Shown in pieces: positions 6,153 through 10,562 of a DNA stretch of 10,562 bases (positions are counted from its first letter, which is position 1; every line of letters starts with the position of its first letter). Source of the stretch: Campylobacteraceae bacterium (lineage in GTDB: Bacteria; Campylobacterota; Campylobacteria; Campylobacterales; Sulfurovaceae); NCBI GenBank assembly GCA_027066355.1, contig JAMONW010000102.1:1-10562 (forward strand), written 5' to 3'. The notes below the pieces were generated by a model. The model saw only the letters and a program-made list of their open reading frames with translations. It did not search any database and was not told the DNA's origin. The position numbers and the translations under genes are program-made.

Positions 6153-6857
6153 ATGGCAAAAAAGATAAGCAAAAGAAAACAAGCACTATTAGCAAAAATT
6201 GATAAAGAGAAAAATTACTCTATAGAAGAGGCAGTTAAGACTATTAAAGATCTTAAATCTGCTAATTTTGATGAAACTGTTGAAATAGCATTAAACTTAA
6301 ATGTTGATCCAAGACATGCAGATCAAATGATTAGAAGTTCAGTTGTATTACCTCATGGAACAGGAAAAACTGTAAAAGTTGCAGTTTTTGCAAAAGGTGA
6401 TAAAATAGATGAAGCAAAAGAAGCTGGTGCTGATTTAATTGGTAATGACGAGCTATTAGCAGAAATTCAAAATGGAAACATTAATTTTGATGTAGTTATA
6501 GCAACACCAGATATGATGGGTGTATTAGGTAGAGTTGCTAGAATTTTGGGACCAAAAGGTATGATGCCTAACCCAAAAACTGGAACAGTAACACCAAATG
6601 TTGCAGAAGCAGTTAAAAATGCAAAAGGTGGACAAGTTAACTTTAGAACAGATAAAAAAGGTAATATCCACGCTGGTATTGGTAAGGTAAGTTTTGATGA
6701 AAATCAAATCAAAGAGAACCTAGAAACATTTATTACTAAAATAAATAGATTAAAACCAGCTAGTGCTAAAGGTAGATATATTACTAGCGGTGCTTTATCT
6801 TTAACTATGAGTCCATCTGTTAATTTAGATACAACTGAATTAATGGATTTAAAGTAA
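6153..6857 (+). CDS. rplA: 50S ribosomal protein L1
   Basis: 234 residues, the usual size. L1 forms the mobile stalk that helps release E-site tRNA and, in many bacteria, represses the L11–L1 message. The family signature [17 protein letters not shown] lies at 126–142 and [13 protein letters not shown] at 166–178. The N-terminal part is lysine-rich, with alternating domain I segments at both ends closing over domain II (about 68–160). CGGAG (6142–6146), six bases before ATG, is the ribosome site. A 130-base leader separates it from rplJ, in contrast to the tight spacing upstream. Confidence 0.98.
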   Translation: MAKKISKRKQALLAKIDKEKNYSIEEAVKTIKDLKSANFDETVEIALNLNVDPRHADQMIRSSVVLPHGTGKTVKVAVFAKGDKIDEAKEAGADLIGNDELLAEIQNGNINFDVVIATPDMMGVLGRVARILGPKGMMPNPKTGTVTPNVAEAVKNAKGGQVNFRTDKKGNIHAGIGKVSFDENQIKENLETFITKINRLKPASAKGRYITSGALSLTMSPSVNLDTTELMDLK

Positions 6858-6885
6858 TTTTAATTAGAAATATATAAATTTATTT

Positions 6886-6982
6886 AATCTTAGGCTGAAG
6901 ATAAAAGGGGTCGCAAGACTTAAAATAAGTTTAACTTCTCTTAAAATATTTTAAGAGCCCTTTTTGAGAGGTCTGAAAGGAG
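6886..6982 (+). promoter_or_regulatory. L10-leader-like autoregulatory RNA before rplJ
   Basis: In many bacteria the L10(L12)4 complex binds a structured leader of the rplJL mRNA. Here AAAAGGG (6903–6909) can pair with CCCTTTT (6958–6964), enclosing a GTC-GCAA-GAC mini-hairpin with a GNRA loop (6910–6919) and a 20-base perfect palindrome, CTCTTAAAAT/ATTTTAAGAG (6938–6957). The closing stem ends 12 bases before the AAGGAG ribosome site (6977–6982), so its folding could affect translation of rplJ. CCC-TTTTT after the palindrome also resembles a terminator, allowing attenuation. Position and shape support the call; I could not check it against the family covariance model. Confidence 0.6.
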
Positions 6983-6987
6983 AAAAA

Positions 6988-7470
6988 ATGACAAGAGCAG
7001 AAAAAGAGCAACTTGTAGCTGAGCTTACAACTGCTTTTTCAGAGTCAAATGCAATTGTAGTTTGTGATTACAAAGGTATGACTTGTCATGAGCTAGAAGC
7101 TGTTCGTCAAATGGCGGCACAAAATGATGCTCATGTAAGAGTTGTTAAAAACTCTCTTGCAATGTTGGCTATGAAAAATGCTGGTATCGATGACTTAGAG
7201 CTTAAAGATACCAACCTTGTTGTGTGGGGCGAAGATCAAATCTCTACTTGTAAAACTGCTGATAAAGCAGCTACAGAGTTTAAGAGTTTTGAACTTAAAG
7301 CCGGTGCGCTAGAAGGTAAAGCAGTTGAGTTAGCAACAATTAATGCTATGGCTAAATTACCAAGCCGTGATGAGCTTATTGGTATGCTTCTTAATGTTTG
7401 GCAAGCTCCAATTAGAAACTTTACAATTGGACTTGATGCATTAAGAAAGAAAAAAGAAGAAGAGGCGTAA
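6988..7470 (+). CDS. rplJ: 50S ribosomal protein L10
   Basis: 160 residues from ATG at 6988. The N-terminal domain (1–~130) binds 23S rRNA and L11, with VRVVKNSLAMLAMK (50–63) the best-conserved part; the C-terminal helix (about 133–160, ending in ALRKKKEEEA) carries the L7/L12 dimers. The start is fixed by AAGGAG at 6977–6982, five bases upstream. An in-frame ATG at 6964 would place this ribosome site inside the gene and overlap the leader stem, so it is rejected. The gene is co-transcribed with rplL 48 bases downstream. Confidence 0.97.
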   Translation: MTRAEKEQLVAELTTAFSESNAIVVCDYKGMTCHELEAVRQMAAQNDAHVRVVKNSLAMLAMKNAGIDDLELKDTNLVVWGEDQISTCKTADKAATEFKSFELKAGALEGKAVELATINAMAKLPSRDELIGMLLNVWQAPIRNFTIGLDALRKKKEEEA

Positions 7471-7518
7471 TTTAATAATTACAAATTTAAAATAAATTAA
7501 AAAATAAAAGGATTGTAA

Positions 7519-7893
7519 ATGGCAATTTCTAAAGAAGATGTATTAGAGTATATCTCAGGTTTAACTGTATTAGAGCTTTCTGAGCTAGTAAAAGAGTTTG
7601 AAGAAAAATTTGGTGTATCTGCACAAGCAACTGTAGTTGCAGCTGCTGGAGCTGCTGATGCTGGTGCTGCTGCTGATGAGCAAACAGAATTTAATGTTGT
7701 TCTTACAGCTGCAGGAGCTAAGAAGATTAATGTTATTAAAGCAGTTCGTGCAATTACTGGTCTTGGTCTTAAAGAGGCTAAAGCTGCAGTTGAAGAGACT
7801 CCATCTGTTATTAAAGAGGGTGTATCTAAAGAAGAAGCTGAAGAGCTTAAAAAACAACTTGAAGAAGCTGGTGCATCTGTTGAGCTTAAATAA
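7519..7893 (+). CDS. rplL: 50S ribosomal protein L7/L12
   Basis: 124 residues, acidic and alanine-rich. The N-terminal dimerisation domain (1–~33) binds the L10 helix; a flexible Ala/Gly hinge (about 38–54, [15 protein letters not shown]) follows; the C-terminal domain (about 57–124) recruits GTPase factors such as EF-Tu and EF-G, with [21 protein letters not shown] (68–88) the conserved factor-binding helix region. AAAGGA (7507–7512) lies six bases before ATG. The last codons and the TAA stop are part of a perfect 9-bp hairpin. Frames on both strands over the hinge are shadows of the repetitive Ala/Leu coding sequence. Confidence 0.98.
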   Translation: MAISKEDVLEYISGLTVLELSELVKEFEEKFGVSAQATVVAAAGAADAGAAADEQTEFNVVLTAAGAKKINVIKAVRAITGLGLKEAKAAVEETPSVIKEGVSKEEAEELKKQLEEAGASVELK

Positions 7894-7900
7894 GCTCAAC
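7879..7900 (+). terminator. Hairpin over the rplL stop codon, possible attenuator
   Basis: GTTGAGCTT (7879–7887) pairs perfectly with AAGCTCAAC (7892–7900), loop AAAT. The stop codon (7891–7893) is in the loop and first pairs of the right arm. ATTGCATTTT follows, a poor T-run, so termination would be partial. Partial termination between rplL and rpoB is known in other bacteria and lets ribosomal protein output exceed polymerase output; that this hairpin does so is inferred. Confidence 0.45.
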
Positions 7901-7925
7901 ATTGCATTTTGAAATGTATAGATTT

Positions 7926-7963
7926 ACAAATAAGTCATTATAGTATAATAATGATTTATTTGT
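7926..7963 (+). other. 16-bp hairpin downstream of rplL, TATAAT in its loop region
   Basis: ACAAATAAGTCATTAT (7926–7941) pairs with ATAATGATTTATTTGT (7948–7963) with a single G-U and a six-base loop AGTATA. No T-run follows. TATAAT at 7944–7949 overlaps the loop and could be a -10 box for a transcript starting near 7956 with a leader of about 210 bases before rpoB. In E. coli an RNase III hairpin separates rplL from rpoB; this stem could play that part. Both readings are plausible. Confidence 0.5.
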
Positions 7964-7989
7964 GTATCACAAGTGATAAAGCTTTTACT

Positions 7990-8120
7990 GGGGAGTATTG
8001 CTTTTAGCTATATTTAAGTTTATTAAATATATTATCTATTTTAAGGGCTAAAAATAGTCAATTAATATTTTTAGCAATCATAGTTGCCTATTTTTAGCCC
8101 TTAGTAGGCTATTACTCCCC
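7990..8120 (+). promoter_or_regulatory. Multi-stem leader RNA upstream of rpoB
   Basis: A closing stem GGGGAGTA (7990–7997) with TACTCCCC (8113–8120) encloses two further stems. One is TATATTTAA (8009–8017) with TTAAATATA (8023–8031), loop GTTTA. The other is a perfect 16-bp stem, TAAGGGCTAAAAATAG (8042–8057) with CTATTTTTAGCCCTTA (8088–8103), whose 30-base loop holds GCAA/TTGC (8074–8077 with 8084–8087). The sequence TATTTTTAGC occurs twice, at 8066–8075 and 8089–8098, and both can pair with GCTAAAAATA (8047–8056), so two folds exclude each other. The element ends 47 bases before the rpoB start. I cannot assign it to a known RNA family. Confidence 0.6.
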
Positions 8121-8164
8121 TATTTAACGCAAGTTATCAAGCACAAACACTTATATAAGGTTGA

Positions 8165-10562
<2,398 letters not shown>

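Noticed and set aside
6964..6987. Earlier start for rplJ
   Set aside because: It would put the strong AAGGAG site inside the gene and has no ribosome site of its own; L10 proteins begin at the MTRAEKE start.
7585..7912. Overlapping frames on both strands across rplL
   Set aside because: They arise from the repetitive Ala/Gly/Lys codons of L7/L12 and encode low-complexity Leu- or Ser/Phe-rich products.

Overview
The window carries the highly conserved tRNA–tuf–secE–nusG–rplKAJL–rpoB locus of an AT-rich bacterium, preceded by a divergent two-gene accessory module. The gene order (tRNA-Thr, Tyr, Gly, Thr, tuf, rpmG, tRNA-Trp, secE, nusG, rplK, rplA, rplJ, rplL, rpoB), the low GC content, the EF-Tu wording ([21 protein letters not shown]) and the RpoB start ([19 protein letters not shown]) point to Campylobacterota (former Epsilonproteobacteria). 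A Sulfurimonas-like or related genus is my best guess from memory of EF-Tu sequences; the genus is uncertain.

Left part (1–2532): the 3' end of an unrecognised plus-strand gene converges on a minus-strand operon. The two operon genes overlap by ATGA and are read from a TATAAT promoter at 2527–2532. The upstream gene encodes a protein with a YbjN/type III-chaperone-like N-terminal domain and one C-terminal membrane helix. The downstream gene encodes a trypsin/HtrA-like serine protease with an intact His34/Asp64/Ser136 triad, no visible export signal and no PDZ domain; a four-Cys zinc ribbon and a second YbjN-like domain follow. By inspection the two YbjN-like domains resemble each other, which suggests a cytoplasmic protease tethered to, or acting near, the membrane. 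This is the least described part of the window.

Middle (2725–4920): four tRNA genes (Thr-TGT, Tyr-GTA, Gly-TCC, Thr-GGT), in the same order as upstream of E. coli tufB, but with a 140-base AT-rich gap between Gly and Thr-GGT. Then come a long hairpin, the tuf promoter, tuf, the small L33 gene rpmG and tRNA-Trp.

Right part (4935–10562): secE, nusG, rplK, rplA, rplJ, rplL and the first 798 codons of rpoB. These encode a Sec translocase subunit, a transcription elongation factor, the ribosomal L11/L1/L10/L12 proteins and the RNA polymerase beta subunit. Control RNA is visible between genes: an L10-leader-like element before rplJ, a possible L1 target before rplA, and an unusually elaborate 274-base spacer between rplL and rpoB with several perfect stems and mutually exclusive pairings. 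I see no insertion sequence, CRISPR array, prophage gene or plasmid origin.
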